DNA of 64,000 bases. It comes from Candidatus Altimarinota bacterium. GTDB taxonomy: Bacteria > Patescibacteriota > Gracilibacteria > BD1-5 > UBA6164. A model generated the notes under the pieces. The model did not search any database, was not told the DNA's origin, and saw only the letters and a program-made list of their open reading frames with translations. Every line of letters begins with the position of its first letter. Positions within the stretch are counted from its first letter, which is position 1. The DNA lies in contig JAUXPL010000017.1 in NCBI GenBank assembly GCA_030683605.1, forward strand, positions 1 through 64,000, read 5' to 3'. Below, in pieces: positions 54,344-64,000 of the stretch. The position numbers and the translations under genes were made by a program.

Positions 54344-55711
54344 ATGCAAAGTTATAAATTATCCGTTTCAAAAAACGGTAAAAAATATACGATTGTTTTC
54401 AAAGCCGAAAATGAATTAATGGCTAGAGAAAGAGTACATAAAGAATGATACTCTATTTTAGGTGTTGAAGAAGTTAAAAATAAAGAAATTATATGAAATA
54501 TATTTTACTTTAGTGCATATAATAACATTTGAGAGTTAAAAAACTGAAAAATAGCTTGAGATGATATATTTAAAATTTATGTAAAATTAAGAAAAAGTTT
54601 GGAATATAATGTTATTTCCCTATTTTCAGAATCAGATAAAGATTTATCACAAGAAGATAAAGATAAAATACTTAAAAATTTAGATGAAGAATATAATATA
54701 TATTATATCAATAATAAAGATCTTAAACTTGAAAAATTAAATGAAAAGTTAAACTTAGATAAACAAGAAAAAAATGATTGAGATAATTTTTATTTAAAAA
54801 AAGAATTAGAAGAAACTTATAAATTAATATCTCTTGTTTTATTAAAACTTCAAAAATTATTAACTTGAGATACTCAAATAGAAATAGATATCGAACAAAA
54901 AGAAAAACTAAAAAATATTTATAATTCAATTATAAAATTTAAAAAATCAACAAATGTTTCAAAATTAAAAGAAATATGAGAATTAGCTCTTTTAAAAATT
55001 TGAAAAATAGAACTAGAAGATATAGAAAAAAAACATAAAGATAGTAGTAAGATTTTGTTAAAAGAAACTAATTTATTATTAAAAAGATTGTGATCAAAAG
55101 AAGCATTTATTGAGAAAAATAAAGACATAATATATATTATTTCTACTTTTTTAAATAAAGTAAAATTATATATATCAGATATTAAAGTAAAAAAAGAAGA
55201 GTTAGAGATAGATAGACATTCTCATTCGTATATAAAAAATATTTTGTTTTTAAAAAAATATAAAGAAAAATTAAGAGAAAATGATATATTTATATTGAAA
55301 AATTTTCTTTTATTATTAATAAATAGTGAAAAAAGACAAGATACCTTTATTAGAAGAAAAGTAATTAAGCAAAATATTACATTATTTAAAGCAAAAGAAA
55401 AGTGAATTTGATTTTCTTATACATCAGTTAAAAAAGGCATATTTAAACTTATAGATTTTATATTAAGTTTTATAAAAAACTTTAGATCTTATTTGTTTAT
55501 TGTTATATTTATTTATACATTTTTGTTTTTATTATTCATAAATCTTAATTATTATTTTAGTTTTAGTAACTCAAATTATGATTGAATATTCTTTTTTATA
55601 ATATTATATTTAGTCTATTTAGTACTATATTTTGCAAGAAATTTATTATTATTAATTTTAAATTTTGCCATTTTATTTTTTATCATTATATTTTGAGTAG
55701 TTAACTTTTAA
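54344..55711 (+). CDS. Unknown membrane protein with GspF-like N-terminus
   Basis: A 455-residue protein. The N-terminus YKLSVSKNGKKYTIVFKAEN then LMARERVHKEGYSILGVEEV resembles the small N-terminal domain of GspF/PilC platform proteins. A long charged helical middle (about residues 90-350) follows. The C-terminus has three or four membrane helices (FIVIFIYTFLFLLFINLNYY, GIFFFIILYLVYLVLYFARN). The rest does not look like GspF, so the function is open. It heads a pair with the next membrane protein gene. Confidence 0.7.
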
Positions 55712-55721
55712 TTTTATAAAA

Positions 55722-56357
55722 ATGAAGTTTCTACTCTTTTTTGTTTCAATAGTTTTTTCTTATATATTTTATATTTTCTATAATTTAACAAAATGAAAAA
55801 ATTATTTTTGAAGCATTGCACAAAATCCTGTTAATTTTGATTCATTAAGTTGAAATTTATTAATTGAAAGCTTTTTATTTTTATTAATTTGAATATTTTT
55901 TTTGTTTTTATTTTCTAGTTTTAAACCTAACATAAAACAAAATAAGTGAATTTATAAGAATGAGATATTATATTTTGTTTATTATATATTTTTTATATTT
56001 TATATATATTTTTTTAATAAATGATTTGAAAGCATAACAATAATTATATTACTTTTTTTTGTTTTATCAGATGTTTTATTTAATCATATATCAAATATTA
56101 AAATATATTCTAATTACAAAATAAAGTTAAGATATATTTGATTGATATTAAATTATATCTCTACAATTTTTTCTTTTTATCACATATTTAATAATTGATT
56201 AAATATTATCTTGATATTTATATTAATTTTCAACTTATATTTTAATCTAGTAGTACATAAAAAATATATAAATTATATATCTTTTTTAATTTCAATTACA
56301 ATCATTTTAGTTTTTATATATAGTATTTATATGTATATTATTAAATTACTAATATAA
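55722..56357 (+). CDS. Unknown integral membrane protein
   Basis: A 211-residue protein with about six hydrophobic segments (FLLFFVSIVFSYIFYIFYNL; ISFLITITIILVFIYSIYMY-like end), aromatic- and Ile-rich, 10 nt after the preceding membrane protein gene. No motif recognised; possibly works with it. Confidence 0.65.
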
Positions 56358-56385
56358 GATTTTATTATTTAAATTTATTATAAAT

Positions 56386-57795
56386 ATGACTAATTTAGTT
56401 ACAAAACTTGATGAAATATTAGATTCTAACTTGGTTTTTTTTATAGAATCAAAAACTGATTTAAAATTATTAGATGAATTAAAATTAAACAGTAATATAA
56501 TAAATAAAATTAAGGAAATAATTAAAAATGATAAGAATAAACTAATTTCTTTTTATTTATGACATGAAAAATTTGAGTTTTTATTTTTGTTTTTTTATTC
56601 TAAGAATTCTACAAAAACAGTTATTGAGTTTTTATGAGAAGAAATTATTACTTTACCTGAAAAATTAACTTTAGTAACTTGAAATGAACAATTATTATTA
56701 AAATTGGTTGATGCTACATTTTTATCTAGATATAAATTTGATAAATACAAATCAGATAAAAAAGAGGATATAGTTAATATTCTTGTAAATAAACAAAATG
56801 AAAAACTTGTAAAAAATAGGTTAAAAACTATACAAAATATTATTTTAGCTAGAGATTTATGAGAAACTCCATCATCAGATTTGTATCCTGAGTCTTTTGC
56901 AAAATTAATAAAAAAGACAAAATTTAAAAATATAAAAGTAAAAATTTTCGATTCTAAGCAAGTAGAAAAACAATGATTATTACTATTGCATAATGTATGA
57001 AAATGAAGTGTTAAATGACCATATATGGTTATTCTAGAAAAGATTATAGACAAGTCTCTGCCAACAATTTGACTAGTTTGAAAGTGAATTACATTCGATA
57101 CTGGTTGAATTCAAGTAAAACCAGGTGATCATATGTACGAAATGAAATGAGATATGTGTTGAGCAGCATCAGTTTATGCAACAATTAAAGAATTAGATGA
57201 AAAAAATCTAAATGTAAATATTATTGCTTGTCTAGTATTAGCTGAAAATCATATATCTTGAAATTCATATAAACCATCTGATATAATTAAATCATATTCA
57301 TGAAAAACAGTTGATATTATTCATACTGATGCTGAATGAAGATTAGTTTTAGCTGATGGAGTAAGTTATATTTCTAAAAACTATAAGTTAGACAAAATAA
57401 TAACAGTGGCTACATTGACTTGAGCTGTTATGGTAGCATTATGATATAGGTATGCTTGAATAATGTGAAATGATAAAGAATTAATTAAAAAATTTATAGA
57501 TTATTCACAAGATAATTTTGAAAAATATATTCAACTTCCTTTTGATAACTATTTTATAGAAAAGACTAAAGATTCAAAAGTAGCAGACGTCGAAAACTTA
57601 AATAGATGAGTTTATGCTTGATCTTCTATGTGAGCAGCATTTTTATCTAATTTTGTTTTAAATGGTGAGAAATATACACACTTAGATATTGCATGAACAG
57701 CCTTAAATTGACTTGAACCATATTGATTATTTAATAAATGATCTACATGATTCTGAGTAGATAGTTTGAGTTCAATTTTAATTGATATAAAATAA
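56386..57795 (+). CDS. pepA: Leucyl aminopeptidase (M17)
   Basis: A 469-residue cytosolic metallopeptidase. The C-terminal catalytic domain shows VGKGITFDTGGIQVKPGDHM, MKGDMCGAASVYATIKEL and HTDAEGRLVLADGVSY (family signature NTDAEGRL, here HTDAEGRL), which carry the two-metal ligands and catalytic Arg, then VATLTGA and HLDIAGTALNG. The N-terminal domain is divergent. The reading frame depends on many TGA glycines. Confidence 0.95.
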
Positions 57796-57828
57796 ATTAA
57801 TCTTTTTTTCTTATAGTATTCTTAAATT

Positions 57829-58521
57829 ATGTTTAAATTTTTATTAGATATTTTTGCACCAAAAAAGTGTTATTCTTGTAATAAGGAATGAAACTTTTTA
57901 TGTGAAAAATGTTTGTCTAATATGTCTAACTTCTCCCCTATTTGTTATGTTTGTAAAGATAAAAGTAATAATTTTGAAGTACATAAAAATTGTCAACAAG
58001 ATGTCTATTATGATAAAATAATTTTATTGTCACATTATAAAAATATAGCTATATCAAAACTAATAAAAGATTTAAAATTTTATCAAAAAAGAGATATATC
58101 TGAGGATTTTTGATTATATTTATCTCGTTTGTTTTTGGATAACGAAATATATAAAAATACAGATGACTATATAATAGTTTTTCCACCTATGTGATTTATA
58201 AAAAAATTAAAAAGATGATATAATCATTCGGAACTTATGGCAAAAATTGTGTCTAAAGATCTTTGAATTAAAATTGAAAGTAAATTAATCAAAAAAGTAA
58301 AAAAAACTAGACAACAATCAAAACTTAACAAAGAAGAAAGAATGAATAACTTAAACGATAGTTTTATTTTAAATGATAAAAAAATTATAAATAAGCATAA
58401 CAAAATTGTTATTATTATAGATGATGTTATTTCTACATGATCTACTATTAATGAAATGTCCAAACTTTTTAAAAAATCATGATATAAAAAAATAATCTGA
58501 TTAATAATTGCATCAGATTAA
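57829..58521 (+). CDS. comF: ComF-family phosphoribosyltransferase-like protein
   Basis: A 230-residue protein. The N-terminal zinc finger is CYSCNKEG..LCEKCLSN then CYVCKD, and the C-terminal PRTase core has VFPPMGFIKKLKRGYNHSEL, KTRQQSKLNKEERMNNL and the PRPP loop IIIDDVISTGSTINEM. ComF is linked to natural transformation and DNA restart; ComEC and a pilin-like protein also lie in this window. Confidence 0.93.
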
Positions 58522-58567
58522 TTTGTATGTTAAAATTATTTTATAGTTTAAAATATAAAATAATTTT

Positions 58568-58861
58568 ATGATAAAAACATCTCCAGATATTGATAACACT
58601 TGATATTGTAGTAATTGTCCAGTTAATTATAGTTGTTTAAATTGTGAAGTAATGAATCAATTAGTTGATTCTAGATATAAGTTAATAAGTGTTATAGAAG
58701 AAGTACTGGACTATAATAAATCTAATAATATAAATCAAGTAAATATAAAAGAACAAAGTGATGCAAAAAATTATGTACCTATTTGCTGAAATTGTTGAAA
58801 AAAAATGAGAATTAGTAAAAATAAAAAATGAGCTAAATATTGGTGTAATTGTCGTAATTAA
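58568..58861 (+). CDS. Small zinc-ribbon protein
   Basis: A 97-residue protein with cysteine pairs GYCSNCPVNYSCLNCE near the N-terminus and PICGNCGKKMRISKNKKG...WCNCRN at the C-terminus, the latter a zinc-ribbon. The middle is a helical acidic link. It may bind nucleic acid. A terminator (58869-58913) follows. No family name can be given. Confidence 0.7.
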
Positions 58862-58868
58862 TATTATA

Positions 58869-58913
58869 ATAAAAGATATTTTAATTATTTATTTGAATAT
58901 CTTTTTTTTTGTA
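58869..58913 (+). terminator. Rho-independent terminator
   Basis: AAAAGATATT / AATATCTTTTTTTTT stem with an AT-rich loop, after the zinc-ribbon gene and before uvrA. Confidence 0.65.
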
Positions 58914-58949
58914 TAAAATAATGAGATAGTTTATTACTAATTTTTTTTT

Positions 58950-61787
58950 ATGTCTAAGTATTTGGAAGTCATTTGAGCTAAAACACATAATTTGAAGAAT
59001 ATCAATGTTAAAATACCAAAAAATAAGATGACAGTAATAACAGGTGTTTCTTGAAGTGGTAAATCTTCACTTGCATTTAATACTATTTATAATGTGTGAC
59101 AACAAAAATATCTAGAGAGTTTGTCTTCTTATGCACGTATGTTTATATGATGAATGAATGAAGAAGCAGATGTAACTGAAATCAATTGACTATCCCCTAC
59201 TATTTCAATTGATCAAAAAACTACTAGTAAAAATCCTAGATCTACAGTTTGAACTATTACAGAGATATATGATTATTATAAGTTGTTATTTCTAAATTTA
59301 TGAATTAGAAAATGTATTAAATGTTGAACAGTTGTTAAAAAGGATTCTATGTCAGATATTGTGACTTATTTATCAAAATTGGAGGATAATACTAAGTATA
59401 TTATTAAAGCACCTTTAAAATGAAAATTTAAGAGTTTTAATGATTTAAAAAAAGAAGTTTTAAATCTTTGATTTATAAGATTTTCTATATGAGAAGAAAT
59501 TTATACAGTAAATGATGAAATAGAAGTATCAGATTTATCAAGTGTATTTATTATTATAGATAGACTAGTAAAAAAAGATTATACTGATATAGAATCTTCA
59601 GACACAAAAAGATTGAAGGATTCACTTGAACTTTCTTATAAATTATGAAAATGACAATTATCAATTGATGTACTTTGAGAAAAAAGTATGTGATTTTCTA
59701 ATGTGTTCATTTGTTCTAATTGTTGACATATACCTACAGAGCTTAATATATCAAGTTTTTCATTTAATTCTCATTCTTGAGCTTGTCCTGAGTGTCATTG
59801 ATTATGAGTTAAAAAAGTATTTTTAGAAGAAAAAATAATAAATGAAAGATTAACTTTATTAGAATGAGCTGTTATTGCTCCATGATTTTGATGAGATTAC
59901 TTTTTCTCATTATTAGAAGTAGTGTGAAAAGCAAATAAAATAGATTTAAATACCAACTATTCCCTACTTTCACAAAGAGAAAAAGATTTAATACTAAAAT
60001 GAACTTGAAACAAAATGTATAGTGTTTCATTTATTAATGAATCTGGTATAAAAAATACTTATAATTCTAGATTTGAATGAGTAATAAATACTCTAACTAG
60101 AAGGTATTATGAATGATGAAATGAAAAAGGTATTTATGATGATTATATAATAGATATGGATTGTCATCTTTGTGATGGTAATAGATTGAACCAAGAAAGT
60201 CTAAGTGTACATATAAATGACTTAAATATATGAGAAATGTCTAACTTGAGTGTTACAAAATCAATAGATTTCATAAAAAGTATAAAAATGACAGAATCTC
60301 AAGAAAAGATAACAAAAAAGGTAATGAAAAATGCCGTAGAAAGGCTTGAATTTCTTGCTGGAGTATGATTGACATACATGACAATTTCTAGAAAAGCAGG
60401 TACATTATCATGATGAGAAGCTCAAAGAATAAGACTTGCTACTCAAATATGAACAAAACTAGAATGAATCATATATGTTCTAGACGAACCATCAATATGA
60501 CTTCATCCAAGAGACAATGATATGTTAATTGATAATTTAAAAAAATTAAGAGATATAGGTAATACTCTAATTATAGTTGAACATGATGAGGATATAATGA
60601 GAGAATGTGATCATATAATAGATATATGACCTTGAGCATGAGTACATTGATGAGAAATAGTTGCTGAAGGTACTATTCATGATATAATAGCCAATAGTGA
60701 TTCTGTTACTTGACCTTATTTAGATTGAACAAGAAATGTTATTGTAAAGAGATGATTTAGATCTAGTTTTAAAGATTTGAAGAAAAATTGAAAAGTCATA
60801 GAGATGATATGAGCTACACAATTTAATCTAAAGAATATTGATGTTACTATTCCATTATCTAGTTTTGTAGTAGTTACATGAGTATCATGAAGTGGTAAAT
60901 CTAGTTTGGTTAATGATATTTTAGCTAATTATTTAGCAAATGAATTAAATAGAGCAAAAAGAGATGTTTGAGCAATTAAAAAAATTACTTGATTAGAAAA
61001 TCTTGATAAAGTTGTTATTATTGATCAATCCCCTATTTGAAAAACTCCTAGAAGTAATCCAGCTACATATACATGAGTATTTACTTTTATAAGAGATGTA
61101 TTTGCCTTAAGTGAAGATGCACAACTTAGATGATATTGACCTGGTAGGTTTAGTTTTAATACTAAACAATGAAGATGTGATGAATGTGATTGAGATTGAG
61201 TTAAAAAAATTGAAATGCATTTCTTGCCACCTGTGTATGTAGAATGTGAAACATGTAATTGAAAGAGGTATAATTCTGAAACTCTACAAATAAAGTATAA
61301 ATGAAAGTCTATTGCTGATATATTAGATATGACTGTAGAAGAATGACTTGACTTTTTTTCAAAACATTCTAAAATAAAGAAGATATTAAAAGTATTAGAT
61401 GAAGTATGATTAGGTTATATTAAGTTATGACAATCAAGTGTTACATTATCATGATGAGAAGCTCAAAGAATTAAACTTGCTACAGAATTATCTAAGAGAT
61501 CAACAGGGAAGACATTTTATATCCTAGATGAGCCTACAACATGATTACATTTCCAAGATGTAGATAAATTATTAAATATACTACATTCATTAGTTGATAT
61601 ATGAAATTCAGTATTAGTTATTGAGCATAATATGGATGTAATAATGAATGCAGATCATATAATTGATATTTGACCAGATTGATGAGATAAAGGAGGGGAA
61701 TTATTAGTAGCTTGAACTGTAGAAGAAGTAAAAAATTGTAATAAAAGTTTTACATGAAAAGCTATAGAAAAATATATGAATAAATAA
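58950..61787 (+). CDS. uvrA: Excinuclease ABC subunit A
   Basis: A 945-residue nucleotide-excision-repair ATPase with two ABC domains. First Walker A is [15 protein letters not shown]; zinc fingers are CIKCG, CSNCGH...CPECHGLG and CDECDGDG...CETCNGK; both signatures read TLSGGEAQRI and are encoded with TGATGA for the two glycines. Walker B copies are [14 protein letters not shown] and [14 protein letters not shown]. Second Walker A is [13 protein letters not shown]. It scans DNA for bulky damage with UvrB. The stop codon abuts a palindromic repeat. Confidence 0.97.
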
Positions 61788-61827
61788 CCCACCCTAACCC
61801 TCCCTAATATTAGGGAAGGGATAGAAT
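61785..61827. repeat. Palindromic repeat after uvrA
   Basis: AACCCACCCTAACCCTCCCTAATATTAGGGAAGGGATAG: a CCCTAA..TTAGGG hairpin after a CCACCCTAACCC arm, the same family as at 24000 and 350. It begins at the uvrA stop and ends 15 nt before murB. Confidence 0.75.
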
Positions 61828-61842
61828 ATAATAATATTGATT

Positions 61843-62733
61843 ATGAAATTAAATGTATTAGATTATTTAAAAAAAGACATAGATATAAGTAGTTTATCAA
61901 ACTTTAAAACACAAGCTAAAACAAAGTATTATTATGAAATACATAATAGACAAGACTTAGACAAGTTGTTAGAAATATATAATTTTTCAATGGAACATAA
62001 ACTAAAGATATTGCTTATTTGATGAGGAACTAACTTATTATTTGCCTTTGATTTATTTGACTGAATAATTGTAAAGAATTGTCTAAAATGATACAAGTAT
62101 GATGATAATTCAAAAATTTTAGAAGTTTATACTAGTGAATTTATATCTGATGTTTCTAAAGAATTATATGAAAAATGACAGATATTATGGAAGAGATTTA
62201 TTTGACTACCTTGAAGTTTTTGATGAGCCATATATTGAAATGCATGATGTTTTTGACTTGAAACTGAGAGTAATTTTGTCTCATGTGAAGTTTTTGATTT
62301 CAGTCAATGAAGTATTGATACTTTTAGCAAAGATGAAATGAATTTTGAATATAGATCAAGCAAAATTAAAAATACGAATAATTATTTTATTATAAGTGCA
62401 TTATTTGATTTAAGTACATTAAAAGAAAAATACTCTTCAGATGTGGATAATATCTATTTTAGAGAACATAAACAACCAAAAGGTAATAGTTGTGGTAGTT
62501 TCTTTAAAAATCCTTCTAAAGAGAATTCAGCATGAAAATTAATAGAACAAGTATGACTTAAGTGAAGAAAAATATGATGAGCATATTTTTCAGAATTACA
62601 TGCAAATTTTTTAATAAGTGATTGAACAGCTACTTATTCAGATTTATTAGAACTTATAAAATTAGCTAAAAATGAAGTTTATAATAAATACGATATAGAA
62701 TTGATACCTGAAGTTAGAATAATTACAAATTAA
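61843..62733 (+). CDS. murB: UDP-N-acetylenolpyruvoylglucosamine reductase
   Basis: A 296-residue FAD enzyme of peptidoglycan precursor synthesis. FAD motifs KILLIGGGTNLLFA and IGLPGSFGGAIYGNAGCFG, then FEYRSSKIK, the catalytic Ser region KGNSCGSFFKNP, and the final catalytic Glu in LIPEVRIIT. Compact type without the extra loop. ATG at 61843 is used; an in-frame TTG six nt upstream is possible. It implies a peptidoglycan cell wall. Confidence 0.95.
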
Positions 62734-62736
62734 AAT

Positions 62737-62816
62737 TAATCCCTCCATCTTCATTGCATTACGATTACTCCCTTTGTCCTAAAGGATACATTTCAATAAA
62801 AAAGGGAGAAAATTAA
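62737..62816. repeat. Palindromic repeat between murB and the pseudouridine synthase gene
   Basis: ACTCCCTTTGTCCTAAAGGATACATTTCAATAAAAAAGGGAGAAA is the reverse complement of the core at 239-280, with arms CTCCCTTT / AAAGGGAG. Flanks TCCCTCCATCTTC and AATTAAGG echo the longer element. Confidence 0.8.
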
Positions 62817-62844
62817 GGAAAAATTTATATAATATAAAATTTAA

Positions 62845-63558
62845 ATGGAAAATATTAGAATTCAAAAATATCTATCACAAGCATGAATATGTAGTCGTAG
62901 AAAAGCTGAAGAATATATAGAAAGATGATTAGTAAAAGTAAATGGACAAGTGGCGAAGATAGGGGAGTCTATATGTCCATGAATAGATGAAGTAATACTA
63001 TTAAACAAGGCAATAGAAGAGCAAAAAAAACTTGTCTATTATAAATTAAATAAACCTAGAGGTATAGAAACTACCTGTGCACAACACAATGAAAAAAATA
63101 TTATTGATATTATGGATGTGAAGGAAAGAGTTTTTCCAATTTGAAGATTGGATAAAGAAACTACTTGATTAATTTTGATGACAAATGATTGAAGATTAGC
63201 AAATTATTTAATGCATCCAAAATATGAACATCAAAAAGAATATTTAGTAGAAACATTTTGACCAATTGATGATAAACAGTTAGATGATATGAGAAATTGA
63301 TTGTTTATATTGTGAAGTTATACTAAAACAGCTGATATAAAGAGAATTTCATCTGGTAAGTTTACTATTACTATTACTGAGTGAAGAAATAGGCAAATTA
63401 GAAGAATGGTAGAAAAAGTATGATCAAGAGTAAAAAATCTAAAAAGAATAAGAATAGAAAATATAGAATTGTGAAGTTTGGATTATTGAGAATATAAAAA
63501 TTTATCAAGTAGGGAACTAGAAGGGTTATTTGATAGATTATGATTAAAAAAAGACTAG
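62845..63558 (+). CDS. RsuA/RluB-family pseudouridine synthase
   Basis: A 237-residue RNA-modifying enzyme. An S4 domain (IRIQKYLSQAGICSRRKAEEYI) leads to the synthase core YYKLNKPRGIETTC, then the catalytic motif [22 protein letters not shown] (Asp in GRLD) and TEGRNRQIRRMVEKVGSRVKNLKRIRI. RluB, RluE, RluF and RsuA cannot be separated by eye. A strong terminator follows at once. Confidence 0.93.
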
Positions 63559-63579
63559 AATTAATTCTAGTCTTTTTTG
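63546..63579 (+). terminator. Rho-independent terminator
   Basis: AAAAAAGACTAGAATT / AATTCTAGTCTTTTTT stem, overlapping the stop codon of the pseudouridine synthase gene. Confidence 0.85.
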
Positions 63580-63617
63580 TGTGAAGATTGTGTGAAGATT
63601 GTGTGAAGATTTCTTCA
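63579..63617. repeat. Triple TGTGTGAAGATTG repeat
   Basis: GTGTGAAGATT occurs three times in tandem at 11-12-nt spacing, then TTCTTCAC closes a small hairpin. It is the inverse of the AATCTTCACAC repeats in the mutL linker (48861-49174). Confidence 0.8.
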
Positions 63618-63992
63618 CTAACGTAAAGTTTCATTCATATAATTAATTTCACTTTTTATATTCTTGAGTATTTGAATAAATTCATCTCTCATTTCTTTTT
63701 CACTTTTGAAATCCATATTTCAAAAGTTTTTTAATTTTTGGCTTTCTCTTGTTAATATTATTAAGTTATTTTTAATTTCTAATTCTTTCAAACTTAATCA
63801 ATTTTCTTGTTTTATTATATTTTTGGCAATTTTTAGGTTTATATTATAGATTTTATCTGTTATTTTTATTCATAACTTTTGATAATTTTGTTTTTTTAAA
63901 TTTAATTTTTCTTTGAATTTTTCTTTTTCTATTTTGAGTTTTGTTTTTAAATTTTCATTTACTATCTTTATTCTATCTAAAACAGCCTGCAT
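63618..63992 (-). CDS. Coiled-coil protein, possibly truncated by the window edge
   Basis: At least 124 residues, ATG at 63992 or further upstream beyond the window. Strongly helical and basic (RIKIVNENLKTKLKIEKEKF), with periodic Leu/Ile, and ending INYMNETLR. TGA glycines fit (KLGIKIT, NFGNMDF). No family recognised. Confidence 0.6.
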
Positions 63993-64000
63993 TATATCAT

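Overview
Organism: every reading frame in this very AT-rich window only makes sense if UGA is read as glycine (genetic code 25). UGA falls on invariant glycines such as DTPGH of EF-G, LSGGEAQR of UvrA, PPCQG of the cytosine methyltransferase and GSGKS of the SMC-like ATPase, while TGG still serves for tryptophan and genes end in TAA or TAG. This points to Absconditabacteria (SR1) or Gracilibacteria (BD1-5/GN02); I cannot separate the two from this window. With a standard code almost every gene looks shattered. All coordinates below are for code-25 reading frames, read by eye.

Layout. 1-700 is a gene tail, a terminator and a patch of palindromic repeats. 705-2132 is a two-gene minus-strand unit (AlaX-type tRNA editing protein and 2OG-Fe(II) oxygenase) with no UGA-glycine codons at all, probably a recent import. 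2230-18840 is a minus-strand defence-type island: a broken dinD, an AAA+/DUF4143 ATPase, a complete Wadjet system (jetA, jetB, jetC, jetD) with three unrecognised genes between its core genes, a SWIM-SNF2 helicase, and two repeat-containing unknown proteins. 19039-19650 is a RelB/RelE-like toxin-antitoxin pair.

19671-36540 is mostly plus-strand core: pheS, a DUF1653 protein, a WecA/MraY-type transferase, a pilin-like protein, fmt, an ABC-2-type permease, prmC, fusA, a CHAP/NlpC-like protein, rny, efp, lgt and comEC. The prmC gene carries two palindromic repeats in frame. 36553-43632 (minus) holds an unknown protein, a 1430-residue cell-surface subtilase and gatA.

43683-46598 is a type II restriction-modification cassette (endonuclease, controller protein, C5 methyltransferase) sitting between two copies of the 3' end of rplS, i.e. 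an insertion with a long target duplication that left rplS intact. 46722-63992 is again mostly core: a coiled-coil protein with a possible thioredoxin-like end, mutL, tRNA-Arg(CCU), a membrane-anchored HTH protein, glyA, a C-terminal processing protease, a four-gene unknown unit, pepA, comF, uvrA, murB and an RsuA/RluB-type pseudouridine synthase.

How the pieces work together: Wadjet (anti-plasmid), the SNF2 helicase, the R-M cassette and the toxin-antitoxin pair form a dense defence load. ComEC, ComF and the pilin-like protein suggest DNA uptake. The GC-rich palindromic repeats that sit between and inside genes are the other main source of variation.
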